Below the pieces are notes generated by a model. It saw only the letters and a list, made by a program, of their open reading frames with translations, was not told the DNA's origin and made no database searches. DNA of 64,000 nt, taken from positions 36,062 to 100,061 of the forward strand of contig NZ_MUXV01000002.1 of NCBI RefSeq assembly GCF_002014975.1, given 5' to 3'. Source of the DNA: Moraxella bovis (GTDB taxonomy: Bacteria > Pseudomonadota > Gammaproteobacteria > Pseudomonadales > Moraxellaceae). Of this stretch, positions 37,779 through 48,499 are shown piece after piece; the stretch's first letter is position 1; the number at the start of each line of letters is the position of its first letter. The translations under genes and the position numbers were made by a program.

Positions 37779-39293
37779 TCATAGACTTAAAATTGCCATA
37801 CTTGCCCACTTAAACAGCGTATTTGGCAAAATCCCCATCACAAAAATAAACACCGTGATAAGAATCAGCACAAGCCCGCCTGCTTTGACCCGCCAATTAC
37901 TTGGCACATCAAAAGGCACGATGGTCATTGGGCGTTTGAACATGATAAGCAGGACTTTAAGATAATAATAAAGTCCGATGGCACTGCCCACAATCACCAT
38001 AAAGGCAAGCCCAAAGCGTCCGCCTTGAGTGGCAGCGAACAGCACCTGCATTTTGGTAATAAATCCTGCGGTAAACGGAATACCCGCCATGGACAAAATC
38101 ATCACCGTCAAAACTGCCGTCAAGACAGGTCTTCGCCAAAACAGTCCTTGGTAGACTGCCATACTATCCGCTTCGTCTTCTACTTCTTGGGTTGCCGTGT
38201 TGCGGTTGGTCTCGCCATACGCCCCCGTCATCAGCACAATCACCCCAAATGCCCCAACAGACGACAAGGCATAGATGAGCATATACATACTAATCACGCT
38301 GTCAGCATCTGCCGTTGTCCCTGTGGCGATAAGCGGAATCAGCACATAGCCCATGTGTGCCACAGACGAAAACGCAAGCAGGCGTTTTAGGTTAGTTTGG
38401 GTTAGGGCAAGCAAGTTCCCTGCCACAATAGACACCAACACAAGGGCAACCAGTACCACATCAACAGACGAGATGGCAGGAGTGGCACTTGTCAGCAAAA
38501 AACGCACGACAAGGGCGACAACCGCCACCTTGCCCACGCTCGCCAAAAATGCCGTAACAGGAGCAGGAGAGCCTTGATAAATATCGCCCGCCCATGAATG
38601 AAACGGTGCCAAGGACAGCTTAAAAGCAACTGCTGCCACCATCATCACCGCCCCCACCATAAACAAAGGCGACAATCCAAACCCTGCCATGAGACTCTGC
38701 CCGAGACGGACAAAGCCAAGCTCGCCTGTCGCCCCAAAAATAAACGCCATACCCATCAGAAGCGTTGCCGAAGCGGTTGCCGATAGGATAAGGTATTTTA
38801 GCCCTGATTCTAAGGACTTTTGTTTTAGGTAAGCAAAACTTAGCATACCATACATAGGCACAGACAAAAGCTCCAATGACACAAAGAAAGAAGCAAAATG
38901 ATGAGCCGATGTCATCAGTACCGCCCCAAGCGTACTTGTCAAAAGTAGCAGATACAGCTCTTCTTTGTTGTTATTAAAACTTTGAAAGTAGCGATAAGAC
39001 AACGTAACGCACGCCAACGCCGACACGACAACAACAAGGCTATTGAACAAGGCAAAGCCGTCCACCAAAAACAGCCCCATGACATCGCCGCGATTGATAT
39101 GAGTGGGCAATTTTTCAAAAAACTGCAACAGTAGCACCACCAACGCCCCATTTAGCCCAAGGGCAGTTAAGCCAACAATCAGACTGTGCGAGCGTTTGAT
39201 GGTGATGGCAAGCATCACCACAAGCACCGCCACGCCCAATATCATGGCAGGGAGCAACGGGAGCAAAGACGAAAACTCAATAGACACGTTCAT
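37779..39293 (-). CDS. nuoN: NADH-quinone oxidoreductase subunit N
   Basis: A 504-residue antiporter-like proton-pumping subunit of complex I in the inner membrane. About 14 helices; conserved 'SLELLSVPMYGM' (pumping Glu) and 'FKLSLAPFHSWAGDIYQGSP' (pumping Lys) segments are present, followed by FSSVAHMGYVL. Last gene of the operon; its start overlaps the nuoM stop by one base. A charged, acidic loop (AYGETNRNTATQEVEDEAD) between late helices is longer than in E. coli. Confidence 0.96.
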   Translation of the reverse strand: MNVSIEFSSLLPLLPAMILGVAVLVVMLAITIKRSHSLIVGLTALGLNGALVVLLLQFFEKLPTHINRGDVMGLFLVDGFALFNSLVVVVSALACVTLSYRYFQSFNNNKEELYLLLLTSTLGAVLMTSAHHFASFFVSLELLSVPMYGMLSFAYLKQKSLESGLKYLILSATASATLLMGMAFIFGATGELGFVRLGQSLMAGFGLSPLFMVGAVMMVAAVAFKLSLAPFHSWAGDIYQGSPAPVTAFLASVGKVAVVALVVRFLLTSATPAISSVDVVLVALVLVSIVAGNLLALTQTNLKRLLAFSSVAHMGYVLIPLIATGTTADADSVISMYMLIYALSSVGAFGVIVLMTGAYGETNRNTATQEVEDEADSMAVYQGLFWRRPVLTAVLTVMILSMAGIPFTAGFITKMQVLFAATQGGRFGLAFMVIVGSAIGLYYYLKVLLIMFKRPMTIVPFDVPSNWRVKAGGLVLILITVFIFVMGILPNTLFKWASMAILSL

Positions 39294-40969
39294 TAGTTGC
39301 CCCCTTGGTTAATTTCAATGACTTGTGGCACGATTTCTGGCGAGATGGGCTTTTGATTGCCTTTTAACCCTGTAATGGCGGTATCCACATCCGAATACCT
39401 ATCAGGCATTTTGGTGCTGATATAGCTCATCGCTTGCTCGGATTTGTGTAGGACAGGTTGTGGATACAGCCCAAGCCAAACAAGCCCCACCGCCAACACA
39501 CCAAGCAAAGACAGCTCTCGCCCACCCAAATCACGCAAAGGCTTGGCGGTGTCGTCTTTTCCCTTATATAAGGCGTGCAAATAGGGCGTGGTGTTGTCGC
39601 CAAACAACGCCTTATGAATCAAAATAAGTGCATAAAGCCCCGCCCACACAAAACTCACGGTCAATAGCACGCTGATGACAGGATGTGCCTTGAACGACCC
39701 CATCAAAATCAAAATCTCGCCAATGAAGTTGCCCGTACCAGGGATACCCAAAAGGGCGGCACAAAAGAACATCATAAACGGAGCAAGATAGCGAAACTGA
39801 CCCCACATACCACCCATGACCGTCATATCACGAGTGTGCAAGCGTTCGTACACTTGCCCTGCCACAATAAAGAGTGCCGCACTCGATAAACCGTGAGCGA
39901 GCATTTGCACCATCAAGCCCTGCAACGACACCAGCGTGCCAGCATAGATGGCAAGCACGACAAAGCCCATGTGCGACACAGACGTATAGGCGAGCAGTCG
40001 TTTGATGTCGGTCTGGGCAAACGCCAAAAACGCCCCATAAAACACCCCAATCATGCCAAGCGTGATGGCAATGGGAGTAAACTCAGCAGACGCATTTGGA
40101 AAAAGCGGAATGACAAAGCGAAGCAAACCAAACGCCGCCGTCTTAATCAAAATCCCTGCCAAATCCACCGAACCTGCGGTTGGGGCTTGGGCGTGGACAT
40201 CAGGTAGCCAGCCGTGCAATGGGAAAACAGGCAATTTGACCGCAAAGCCCACAAAAAAGCACAGCATAATCAGGTATTCATATTTGCCAAGATACGTGCC
40301 AAGCAGGTCTTCATAATGAAAACTTAGCACGCCTTTTTGGGCAAAATTGATAAGCACAAGCATACTGATACCAATGAACATGATAAGACCAGACGCTTGG
40401 GTATAAATAAAAAACTTCGTGGCGGCAGCCGATTTTGGCTTGATGATATTGCCATCTTTATCACGCACATCATGCCCCCATAGAGCAATCAAAAAGTAGA
40501 TGGGCAGGAGCATCATTTCCCAAAAAAAGAAAAACAAAAACAAATCAATCGCCAAAAAGACACCGATGACACCGCCCAACGACCACAACAGGTTTAGATG
40601 AAAAAATCCCACACGGTGCTTAATCTCGCCCCACGAACAGCCCACCGCCATAATACCCAAAAATGCCGTCAAGACAATCATCAGCAAAGACAAGCCGTCC
40701 ATTGCCAAGGAAAATTTGATACCAAAGGCAGGTATCCAAGGCACTTCAAAGGTTGCCACCCAAGGCAGACTGCCATCGGTGCTGGCATTTAGCACCCCAA
40801 AGTCGCCCTTGGCATACAGCACGAGCGACAGCACAAAGGTCAATGTCATGCCAATAAGTGCCACCCATCTGGGCAGTCTTGCGTCCTTTTTTTCAAATAA
40901 CCAACACAAAAATCCTGCAATCAACGGGATTGCAATTAGACTTGGCAAAAGCCATGTTTGCTCTATCAT
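39293..40969 (-). CDS. nuoM: NADH-quinone oxidoreductase subunit M
   Basis: A 558-residue antiporter-like membrane subunit of complex I. Key charged residues lie in FFFWEMMLLPIYFLIALWG (Glu of helix 5) and KLPVFPLHGWLPDVHAQAPT (Lys of helix 7), with LLAYTSVSHMGFVVLAIYAG after. Roughly 50 residues longer than E. coli NuoM mainly at the C-terminus. One base separates it from nuoL. Confidence 0.96.
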   Translation of the reverse strand: MIEQTWLLPSLIAIPLIAGFLCWLFEKKDARLPRWVALIGMTLTFVLSLVLYAKGDFGVLNASTDGSLPWVATFEVPWIPAFGIKFSLAMDGLSLLMIVLTAFLGIMAVGCSWGEIKHRVGFFHLNLLWSLGGVIGVFLAIDLFLFFFFWEMMLLPIYFLIALWGHDVRDKDGNIIKPKSAAATKFFIYTQASGLIMFIGISMLVLINFAQKGVLSFHYEDLLGTYLGKYEYLIMLCFFVGFAVKLPVFPLHGWLPDVHAQAPTAGSVDLAGILIKTAAFGLLRFVIPLFPNASAEFTPIAITLGMIGVFYGAFLAFAQTDIKRLLAYTSVSHMGFVVLAIYAGTLVSLQGLMVQMLAHGLSSAALFIVAGQVYERLHTRDMTVMGGMWGQFRYLAPFMMFFCAALLGIPGTGNFIGEILILMGSFKAHPVISVLLTVSFVWAGLYALILIHKALFGDNTTPYLHALYKGKDDTAKPLRDLGGRELSLLGVLAVGLVWLGLYPQPVLHKSEQAMSYISTKMPDRYSDVDTAITGLKGNQKPISPEIVPQVIEINQGGN

Positions 40970-40970
40970 C

Positions 40971-42827
40971 TTATACCACCATCATCATTGCCAAGATTAG
41001 TACCACAGCAAGCCCCACGCCAAAGCTCACCGCATGAGAGCCTAATCGCCCTGTTTGGGTTTTTACCAACAGCTTGTTGCCAAGTTTGACCCCAAAAGGC
41101 AAGATATTCCAAAGTTTGTCCACAGGGTCGCCCTTTAAGAATTTGCAAATTGCCAAAAACGGCTTGACAAACACAAGGGCATAAAGAGCGTCAAAACCCA
41201 GTCCGTGATAGCACCAATAAGTACACGCCCCACCAAAGGCAGAATTTGTCCATTTTGTCAAAATCTTACCCTTGTCAAGCACATACAAAAAGTACGCCAA
41301 CGCCAAGCCAAGTGCGGTTACGCCCACAGCGATAATCTCGGCGGTGTGCTTGCCGTCTGTAAGGGTACTACCCACGCTCGCTGGCAAGACATTTGCCAAA
41401 GGCGGATGAATCCACGCCCCAATCCCTGTCGATAGCACCAGTAGCACCACCAAAGGCAAGGCATAGCTGACACCAGACAACTTCTCGCCATGCGTTTTTT
41501 CTTGTCCAAAGAACACAAGATAAATCAAACGAAAAGTATAAACAGCCGTCAAAAACGCCCCAAACACGCCTGCCCAAAACAGACTCATGTGTCCTGTGGC
41601 ATAAGTTTCCCACAAAATCGCTTCTTTTGAATAAAAGCCAACCGTTACAAAAGGCAAGGCAACCAACGCCCCACCACCAACGACAAACGACCAAAACACA
41701 AGGGGGATTTTTTTACGCAGACCACCCATCTTAAAGATATTTTGCTCATGATGAGTTGAGATAATCACCGCTCCACTGGCTAGGAATAGCAAGGCTTTAA
41801 AAAATGCGTGCGTCATCAAGTGAAAAATCGCCACTTGCCACGCCCCAACGCCCAAAGCGATGAACATATATCCAAGCTGACTCATGGTAGAGTAAGCAAG
41901 CACACGCTTAATGTCGGTCTGTGCCAACGCACAAAATCCTGCCACGAGCATAGACAACGCACCAATACCCCCCACCCAATACAAAAGCATCTGAGGGGTC
42001 AGCACAAACAACGGGTGCATACGGGCAATCAGATATACCCCTGCCGTTACCATGGTAGCCGCGTGAATCAGAGCCGAAACAGGCGTAGGACCCGCCATCG
42101 CATCGGCAAGCCAAGTGTGCAGTGGAATTTGAGCCGATTTACCAAACGCCCCACCGATAAGCATTGCCACGATAAGCATAAGCATGGGATCATTGACAGC
42201 GAACATGGTGTCGGCTTTGGCATTGATGGCGGTCATGTCAAGCGTACCAAACACCACAAACAACAAAAACAGCCCAATCGCCAAAAACACATCGCCAACA
42301 CGGGTTACGGTAAATGCCTTGATAGCGGCCCGTCCATTGGCTCGGTTGTGATAATAAAAACCGATAAGTAGGTATGAGCAGATACCCACGCCTTCCCAAC
42401 CCAGATAGAGTAGGAGTAAGTTATCCGCTTGTACAAGCAATAACATACTTGCCACAAATAGATTTAGATAACTAAAAAAACGGGCATATCCTGTCTCGCC
42501 TTTCATATACCAACTGGCAAACAGATGAATCAAAAAGCCCACGCCTGTGATGATGGCGGTCATGGTCAAGGACAAACCGTCCAACGCCAAGCCAAATTTT
42601 GGGGCAAAACCGCCCACCGAAAACCACGTCCACAGTGTCGTAAATACCGTCTTATCACTGCTGTTTGCCAGATAATCTATGCCCACAACTGCCGTGGTCA
42701 AGGCGGACAAACCCATGACTCCCACGCCGATTATCGTGGCAAGTTTTTCTGAAATTCTATTTCGCCCTGTGGCTAATATCAAAAAGCCAATCAAGGGGAA
42801 AATAAAGGTCAATGCTAACAAATTCAT
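40971..42827 (-). CDS. nuoL: NADH-quinone oxidoreductase subunit L
   Basis: A 618-residue membrane subunit at the distal end of complex I, with the long lateral helix at its C-terminus. Antiporter-family segments: LGWEGVGICSYLLIGFYYH, GKSAQIPLHTWLADAMAGPT, YSTMSQLGYMFIALGVG. Length matches E. coli NuoL (613). Six bases from nuoK. Confidence 0.97.
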   Translation of the reverse strand: MNLLALTFIFPLIGFLILATGRNRISEKLATIIGVGVMGLSALTTAVVGIDYLANSSDKTVFTTLWTWFSVGGFAPKFGLALDGLSLTMTAIITGVGFLIHLFASWYMKGETGYARFFSYLNLFVASMLLLVQADNLLLLYLGWEGVGICSYLLIGFYYHNRANGRAAIKAFTVTRVGDVFLAIGLFLLFVVFGTLDMTAINAKADTMFAVNDPMLMLIVAMLIGGAFGKSAQIPLHTWLADAMAGPTPVSALIHAATMVTAGVYLIARMHPLFVLTPQMLLYWVGGIGALSMLVAGFCALAQTDIKRVLAYSTMSQLGYMFIALGVGAWQVAIFHLMTHAFFKALLFLASGAVIISTHHEQNIFKMGGLRKKIPLVFWSFVVGGGALVALPFVTVGFYSKEAILWETYATGHMSLFWAGVFGAFLTAVYTFRLIYLVFFGQEKTHGEKLSGVSYALPLVVLLVLSTGIGAWIHPPLANVLPASVGSTLTDGKHTAEIIAVGVTALGLALAYFLYVLDKGKILTKWTNSAFGGACTYWCYHGLGFDALYALVFVKPFLAICKFLKGDPVDKLWNILPFGVKLGNKLLVKTQTGRLGSHAVSFGVGLAVVLILAMMMVV

Positions 42828-42833
42828 ACCGCC

Positions 42834-43184
42834 CTACCCCTTTAATTCACTGGCATGATTGACATCAAGGCTTCTAAACCGATGATAAAACTGCAACAGT
42901 ATGGCAAGCCCTATCGCTGCTTCGGCTGCCGCCAGCGTCAAGACAAAAATAAACATAATCTGCCCGTCTGCCTTGCCCCACATATTACCCCCCACCACAA
43001 AGGCAAGGGCAGCGGAGTTCATCATAATCTCTAAACTCATAAGCATAAACAGCACATTTCGTCTTGCCATGACCCCAACCAAGCCAATGACAAAGAGTAT
43101 CGCCGAGACAATCAAGGCATGATGAGCAGGCACGCCAAGACTGGCAAGCTCTGCCGTTTGGGTTGCCGTTTGTAAAGAACTCAT
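42834..43184 (-). CDS. nuoK: NADH-quinone oxidoreductase subunit K
   Basis: A 116-residue three-helix subunit of complex I. The conserved membrane Glu residues are in [15 protein letters not shown] and [16 protein letters not shown]. The first 20 residues are an extension relative to E. coli NuoK (100). The start overlaps the nuoJ stop by 4 bases. Confidence 0.95.
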   Translation of the reverse strand: MSSLQTATQTAELASLGVPAHHALIVSAILFVIGLVGVMARRNVLFMLMSLEIMMNSAALAFVVGGNMWGKADGQIMFIFVLTLAAAEAAIGLAILLQFYHRFRSLDVNHASELKG

Positions 43185-43807
43185 GATTTACCCCCTTGTT
43201 GTTGGCTAAATACAGGTGCATCAGGCTGGCGGTTTGGTGCATCATTGTTTGGGTCATCTTGATAATGACTCACGTTTTCATCATCTAGGGCTTTTTTACC
43301 CAAATGATACGCCGCCACCAACGCCCCAAGCAATAGAAATCCTGCCACTTCCACAAGCAAGACATATTGGGTAAATAGGCTGATGCCCACGTCCTTTACA
43401 CCAATGGTGTTATCTTGTAACATAGTGCTATCCCCTGCGGTCAAAAACCCAACAAGCACGCCACCGATGATGAGCGTCATACAAAACGGGGTTGCCCACG
43501 CATTGGCAGTCAGCCACGTCTTTTCTTCTGTCGTATCCGTGCCTAAGTTTAACATCATAATGACAAACACAAATAAGACCAAAATCGCCCCAGCATAGAC
43601 AATCATTTCAAGCACGCCTGCAAATGGAGCTCCGATGATAAAGAAAATCCCCGCCACCGCCAGCAGGCTCACTATCATGGATAAAATGGCATGGACGGGA
43701 TTGGCGTGCGTAACCACCCTTAGGCTTGCCCAAATCGCCACCAGCGACAAGGCATAAAAGCCTACCGCATCGCCATTTGCCAAAAACGCCTTTAACACAT
43801 CAATCAT
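43181..43807 (-). CDS. nuoJ: NADH-quinone oxidoreductase subunit J
   Basis: A 208-residue, five-helix membrane subunit of complex [21 protein letters not shown], containing the pi-bulge helix 3 region, identifies it. The C-terminal tail (about 165-208) is Asp/Asn/Gln-rich and hydrophilic. Start overlaps nuoI by 4 bases. Confidence 0.95.
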   Translation of the reverse strand: MIDVLKAFLANGDAVGFYALSLVAIWASLRVVTHANPVHAILSMIVSLLAVAGIFFIIGAPFAGVLEMIVYAGAILVLFVFVIMMLNLGTDTTEEKTWLTANAWATPFCMTLIIGGVLVGFLTAGDSTMLQDNTIGVKDVGISLFTQYVLLVEVAGFLLLGALVAAYHLGKKALDDENVSHYQDDPNNDAPNRQPDAPVFSQQQGGKS

Positions 43808-44352
43808 GGCAACAAACTCCGTACATTGACAGGCTCTGCTTCACGCTCGTGCGACCCTTTGGGCTTATCGTCTGTTGCCACGCCTGTTACTCGATAATAG
43901 TTATATTCTGGGTATTTGCCCACGCCACTAATCAGCAAATGCTCTTTTTCATAGACAAGATTTTGGCGGTTGTATTCGCCCAATTCAAAATCAGGGGTTA
44001 GCTGAATGGCGGTGGTCGGACAGGCTTCTTCGCACATACCACAAAACACGCAACGGCTAAAATTGATACGAAAAAATTCAGGATACCATCGACCGTCTTC
44101 ACGCTCCGCCTTTTGTAGGCTAATACAGCCCACAGGACACGCCACCGCACATAGGTTACAGGCCACACAGCGTTCATCGCCGTCAGGGTCTCTTGTTAGT
44201 ACAATTCGCCCACGAAAACGGGGCGGTACAGGTACAGGCTGTTCGGGGTACAAAATCGTGTCTCGTGGACGCAAGGCATGAGAATTTACCATCCACATAG
44301 AGCGTACAATGGTAAAAATGCCTACCGCCGTATTTTTTAAAGTTGCAAACAT
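43804..44352 (-). CDS. nuoI: NADH-quinone oxidoreductase subunit I
   Basis: A 182-residue peripheral-arm subunit with two [4Fe-4S] clusters (N6a, N6b): [12 protein letters not shown] and [12 protein letters not shown]. The N-terminal helix anchors it to the membrane side. Directly abuts nuoH with no gap. Same length as E. coli NuoI (180). Confidence 0.97.
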   Translation of the reverse strand: MFATLKNTAVGIFTIVRSMWMVNSHALRPRDTILYPEQPVPVPPRFRGRIVLTRDPDGDERCVACNLCAVACPVGCISLQKAEREDGRWYPEFFRINFSRCVFCGMCEEACPTTAIQLTPDFELGEYNRQNLVYEKEHLLISGVGKYPEYNYYRVTGVATDDKPKGSHEREAEPVNVRSLLP

Positions 44353-45381
44353 TTAATTCACCATCAAAATCACAAAAGCAGTCATCAAAAGGTTTAGCAA
44401 GGTTACAGGCAAACACACTTTCCAACCAAAATTCATCACTTGGTCATAGCGTGGACGCATGAGCGAGCCACGAGCCAACACAAATAAGGTCATAAAAAAC
44501 AAGGTCTTAATCAAAAACCAAAACACAGGCGGAACAAAGGGTAGATCTAGGTTAAAAGGAGCAAGCCAGCCCCCAAAAAACAAGCAGGTCATCAAGGCAC
44601 TAATCACCACGACATTGACATATTCACCAATAAAAAACATACCAAATTTCATGCCTGAGTATTCCACATGATAACCCTCGGCAAGCTCTTGCTCGGCTTC
44701 TGGTTGGTCAAAGGGGTGTCTGTGCGTAACCGCCACGCCTGCCACCACAAAGGTCAAAAAGCCCAAAAACTGCGGAATGACGTTCCAGACGGTTGTTTGA
44801 GCTTCTACAATCTCACGCAAATTAAACGAGCCTGCCATCGCCACCACGCCCATTAGCGACAAGCCCAAAAAAACCTCATAGCTAATCGTCTGAGCCGCCG
44901 AACGTAAACCGCCAAGCAGCGAGAACTTATTGGCACTTGCCCAACCGCCAAACATAACGGCATACACAGCAAGCCCTGCCATGGCAAAAAAGAACAAAAT
45001 GCCAATGTTCCAATCCGCCGCCCCAAGCGTGGGCGATAGCGGAATAATGGCAAAACTTGCCAAAGCGGTAAACATGGCAATGGCAGGGGCGAGCGTAAAC
45101 AGGCGTTTGTCGGCAAAATTGGGTGTCCAGTCTTCTTTAAAAAAGATTTTTAGCATGTCCGCCACCAGTTGTAGCGAGCCTTGCCAACCGACCCTATTTG
45201 GACCATAGCGGTCTTGCCACAGGGCAAGCATGCGCCGCTCATAGACAATCATGAGTGCTGCCGTGATGACTAGCCCCAAAAAGATAATCAAGGTCTGGGC
45301 GGTCATAAAAATAAGCGACCACCACTCAAACGACAAACCGCCAAGCCACGACGGCACATCAGGAATCACACGAATACTCAT
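44353..45381 (-). CDS. nuoH: NADH-quinone oxidoreductase subunit H
   Basis: A 342-residue membrane subunit forming part of the quinone-binding chamber. Segments: [20 protein letters not shown], the charged loop [20 protein letters not shown], and [15 protein letters not shown] near the C-terminus. Its ATG follows the nuoG stop directly. Confidence 0.97.
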   Translation of the reverse strand: MSIRVIPDVPSWLGGLSFEWWSLIFMTAQTLIIFLGLVITAALMIVYERRMLALWQDRYGPNRVGWQGSLQLVADMLKIFFKEDWTPNFADKRLFTLAPAIAMFTALASFAIIPLSPTLGAADWNIGILFFFAMAGLAVYAVMFGGWASANKFSLLGGLRSAAQTISYEVFLGLSLMGVVAMAGSFNLREIVEAQTTVWNVIPQFLGFLTFVVAGVAVTHRHPFDQPEAEQELAEGYHVEYSGMKFGMFFIGEYVNVVVISALMTCLFFGGWLAPFNLDLPFVPPVFWFLIKTLFFMTLFVLARGSLMRPRYDQVMNFGWKVCLPVTLLNLLMTAFVILMVN

Positions 45382-48300
45382 TTATGCCCCCACTTGCATT
45401 GCTAACGGTGCGTTATTAAACCCAGCTTTTGGCGTAAAGATATTTTCACGCTTGATATTAGCGAGATTTGCCACGCTTTTTTGATATTCAGGCACATAGA
45501 CAGGCGTGTCGGCTTCCGCCTTTTTGACGGTTGTCGGCACACCGACCATAAACGGCACAAGCCCGTCAGGATAGCCGATACAGCCGTCCGCCACATAGTC
45601 CGCCACGTCCACAGGCAGGGTAATCTCTATCCCATGCTGGGCAAGGGTTAGCTTATCGCCTGCCTTGATAATCCAGCGCTTGGCATCATCATCGCTGATT
45701 GTCCATGTGGCAGGCTTGATTTGACTTGCCACCACAGGGCTACGGCTTGCCATGCGTGAGCTTGCAAATAGATTATGCACAGGCACAACCACCGCACGAC
45801 CGTCAAAAATGCTCGTGCTTATCATGCTGTCAAGCTCGGCTTTGTCAAATACCGTCTCAACTTTTGGCAAGTCATCAAACAGACGAATGCCGACATCTCC
45901 GCCTTTTAGCCGTCCGCCCACTTTGTCTTGGAGCTTGTTCCATGCTTGGGGTGAGTTCCATCCTGCACTCCACGCAAATGGGATAAGGCTTGGGTCAGTC
46001 TTATCGCCCACATAGCCTTCCATGGAGAACGTCAAACCACTGTCTAAGTCCTTAGGTTGCATGGGTTCGTGGATAGAAATGGGCGAGCGTAACACCGTCC
46101 GCCCCGAATAACGGCGTGGCTCACGGGCGACTTTTAGCCCTGTAATGCGATAATCCGACTCAGGGGCAACGTCTTTGATTTGGGCAAGGTATGGATAATC
46201 GGTGATAAGCTCATCAATGACATCATCAAGATGATACCATGTTGGCTCATTATTGCTATTTGTCAAACTGGTGCCAATCAAGGCATTAGCGACAGCGTGT
46301 AGCCAACGCCAACTGTCTTTTAGCTCGCTGTTTGGCTCATAGTATTTTTTGTCAAAACTGGCAAAAAACCGTCCTGCTCGCCCTTCGGCAGACACCAGCG
46401 TGCCGTCGCTTTCTGCAAATGACGCACTTGATAGCACCATATCGGCTTTAGTGTGCCAGTCATAAGACTGGTGATCTAGGACGATGAGCGTTTTTTCGGT
46501 CAATTTGTCAAATTGGCTTGGGGCAAGATTAGCTAAGTCATGTTCTAGCACCACTACCGCCTCAAATTCTTTTGCCAAAATCTCCTCTATCGCCTGTCCG
46601 CCAAGCAAGTTTACGCCCACGCTGTTCGCCTCTGGCATGGCAACGTACACGCCTGTTTTGTCGGCATATAGAGTATTTATTTTTAATAAACGGGATGACA
46701 GTTCTTTTTCAAACTCATTGGGGTCTCGCTCTGTGGTGTGTGTGCCGTCCGTTTTGGCATCTTTATCAGGGTCAATGAATTGACGAGCCACTTCATCACG
46801 GATTTTGGCGTTTTGCACTTCCACAAATTCACGCTCCACATGGGCGATTTTGGCACGTTTGGCGGTCAAGGTTTGGGCAATATAGCCTGTCGCTTGTACG
46901 ATTGCTTTTGATGACAAGCTGGTGCCTGTGATAACAAGTGGACGGTTCGCCATAATCAAATCATAAGCGATATGATGAGCCAAGAACTCCATTGCCATGT
47001 TCTCATCTATCACAAGATTTGGCTCTTGTTCTTTGGCAAAAATGGCGTTCTCGCTTTTGCCAATCTCATCTAGCGTATCGGCATAGCCCTTGATGATGTC
47101 GCCCACCATAAAGCCCAGTTTGGCGATGTCGTTTGGCGTGGCAACGGCAGACACTTTGGCGATGTCGGACAGCTTGGTATCCACCACGCTCGCCACATAA
47201 ATGGGACTGTACGCCTCTTGCCCGATACGCTTGACAGGCTCGGCAAGCCAATGCTCGGTTTTTAGGGCGGTTGCCATTTGGCGGGCCTTGTTTTTGGACG
47301 CTTGACGCACCGACAGGGCGACACGGCTTGCCGTTTGGGTCAAATCCTCACCCAGCACAAGCACGCTATCTGCCGTCTCAATCTCTGCCAAAGACACATT
47401 ATGCACATCTTTGTGGCGTAACAGCGCCACGCCCAAACCCACCACGTCTTTGACAACCGCTCGCTCGCCTGTGCTGTAATAATCGCTTCCGACCAGTTTT
47501 TTTAGGGCAAAATTACTCTCCAAACTTGCCCGAGCCGAACCAATGCCGATGACGTTTTTGCCTTTTAATAACTCCGCCACGCTATCGACCGCAAGGCTTG
47601 CACTGGTTTTGACAAATTGTCCGTTTACATTTTGCACAGGCTGGGTTGGGCGATCGCTACGATTGACATAGCCATAGCCAAAACGCCCACGGTCGCACAA
47701 AAAATAGCCGTTTACGTCATGGTTATAGCGGTTTTCAATACGTCTAAGCTCGCCATAACGCTCGCCTGCCGAGATGTTACAACCGCTTGAACAACCGTGG
47801 CAAATGCTTGGGGCGTATTGCATATCCCATTTGCGGTTGTAGCGGTCTGAGTGCGTTTTGTCGGTAAATACGCCAGTCGGACAAACTTCGGTCAAGTTAC
47901 CACTAAATTCACTCTGTAACTGTCCGCTCTCTTCACGCCCAAAATAGACACGGTTATTTGACGCATACACCCCAAAATCCGTGCCACCTGCGTAATCCTT
48001 ATAAAACCGCACACAGCGATAGCAAGCGATACAGCGGTTCATTTCATGATTGATAAACGCTCCTAAGTCTTGGTTGTGGTGCGTGCGTTTGGTAAAGCGG
48101 TAACGGCGTTTTCTATGTCCGCTCATGTAGGTCATGTCTTGCAAATGGCAATGACCACCCTCCTCACAAGTTGGGCAATCGTGGGGGTGGTTGGTCATCA
48201 AGTATTCCACAATGCTTTTGCGAAATGCCTTTGCCTCGGCATCGTCCACCGAAATCCAAGTATCGCTTTTTGGCGTAGGGGCAATCATACAGCTCATGAC

Positions 48301-48498
48301 CAACTTGCCACGTCCTGCCTGATAATCCTCCTCGCTCATGTACTGCTTGACCGCACATTGACGGCACGACCCCACCGAACCCAAGGCAGGATGATAACAG
48401 AAATACGGCACGTCAATGCCAAGCGACAGACACGCCTGCAATAGGTTGTCCGAGCCGTCCACGTCATAGGTTTTACCGTCTATATGAAGGATTGCCAT
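45382..48498 (-). CDS. nuoG: NADH-quinone oxidoreductase subunit G
   Basis: A 1038-residue peripheral-arm subunit with several Fe-S clusters. N-terminal [2Fe-2S] Cys in YFCYHPALGSVGSCRQCAV; the His-Cys3 cluster in HPHDCPTCEEGGHCHLQD; N4 ligands in CIACYRC; and N7-like CHGCSSGCN. The rest is molybdopterin-oxidoreductase-like without a cofactor. It is about 130 residues longer than E. coli NuoG (908), with the extra length spread over the C-terminal half. Confidence 0.96.
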   Translation of the reverse strand: MAILHIDGKTYDVDGSDNLLQACLSLGIDVPYFCYHPALGSVGSCRQCAVKQYMSEEDYQAGRGKLVMSCMIAPTPKSDTWISVDDAEAKAFRKSIVEYLMTNHPHDCPTCEEGGHCHLQDMTYMSGHRKRRYRFTKRTHHNQDLGAFINHEMNRCIACYRCVRFYKDYAGGTDFGVYASNNRVYFGREESGQLQSEFSGNLTEVCPTGVFTDKTHSDRYNRKWDMQYAPSICHGCSSGCNISAGERYGELRRIENRYNHDVNGYFLCDRGRFGYGYVNRSDRPTQPVQNVNGQFVKTSASLAVDSVAELLKGKNVIGIGSARASLESNFALKKLVGSDYYSTGERAVVKDVVGLGVALLRHKDVHNVSLAEIETADSVLVLGEDLTQTASRVALSVRQASKNKARQMATALKTEHWLAEPVKRIGQEAYSPIYVASVVDTKLSDIAKVSAVATPNDIAKLGFMVGDIIKGYADTLDEIGKSENAIFAKEQEPNLVIDENMAMEFLAHHIAYDLIMANRPLVITGTSLSSKAIVQATGYIAQTLTAKRAKIAHVEREFVEVQNAKIRDEVARQFIDPDKDAKTDGTHTTERDPNEFEKELSSRLLKINTLYADKTGVYVAMPEANSVGVNLLGGQAIEEILAKEFEAVVVLEHDLANLAPSQFDKLTEKTLIVLDHQSYDWHTKADMVLSSASFAESDGTLVSAEGRAGRFFASFDKKYYEPNSELKDSWRWLHAVANALIGTSLTNSNNEPTWYHLDDVIDELITDYPYLAQIKDVAPESDYRITGLKVAREPRRYSGRTVLRSPISIHEPMQPKDLDSGLTFSMEGYVGDKTDPSLIPFAWSAGWNSPQAWNKLQDKVGGRLKGGDVGIRLFDDLPKVETVFDKAELDSMISTSIFDGRAVVVPVHNLFASSRMASRSPVVASQIKPATWTISDDDAKRWIIKAGDKLTLAQHGIEITLPVDVADYVADGCIGYPDGLVPFMVGVPTTVKKAEADTPVYVPEYQKSVANLANIKRENIFTPKAGFNNAPLAMQVGA

Positions 48499-48499
48499 G

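Noticed and set aside
41808..42371. 187-codon plus-strand open frame inside nuoL
   Set aside because: It is a His/Arg/Lys-rich antisense shadow of nuoL with no ribosome binding site and no family pattern.
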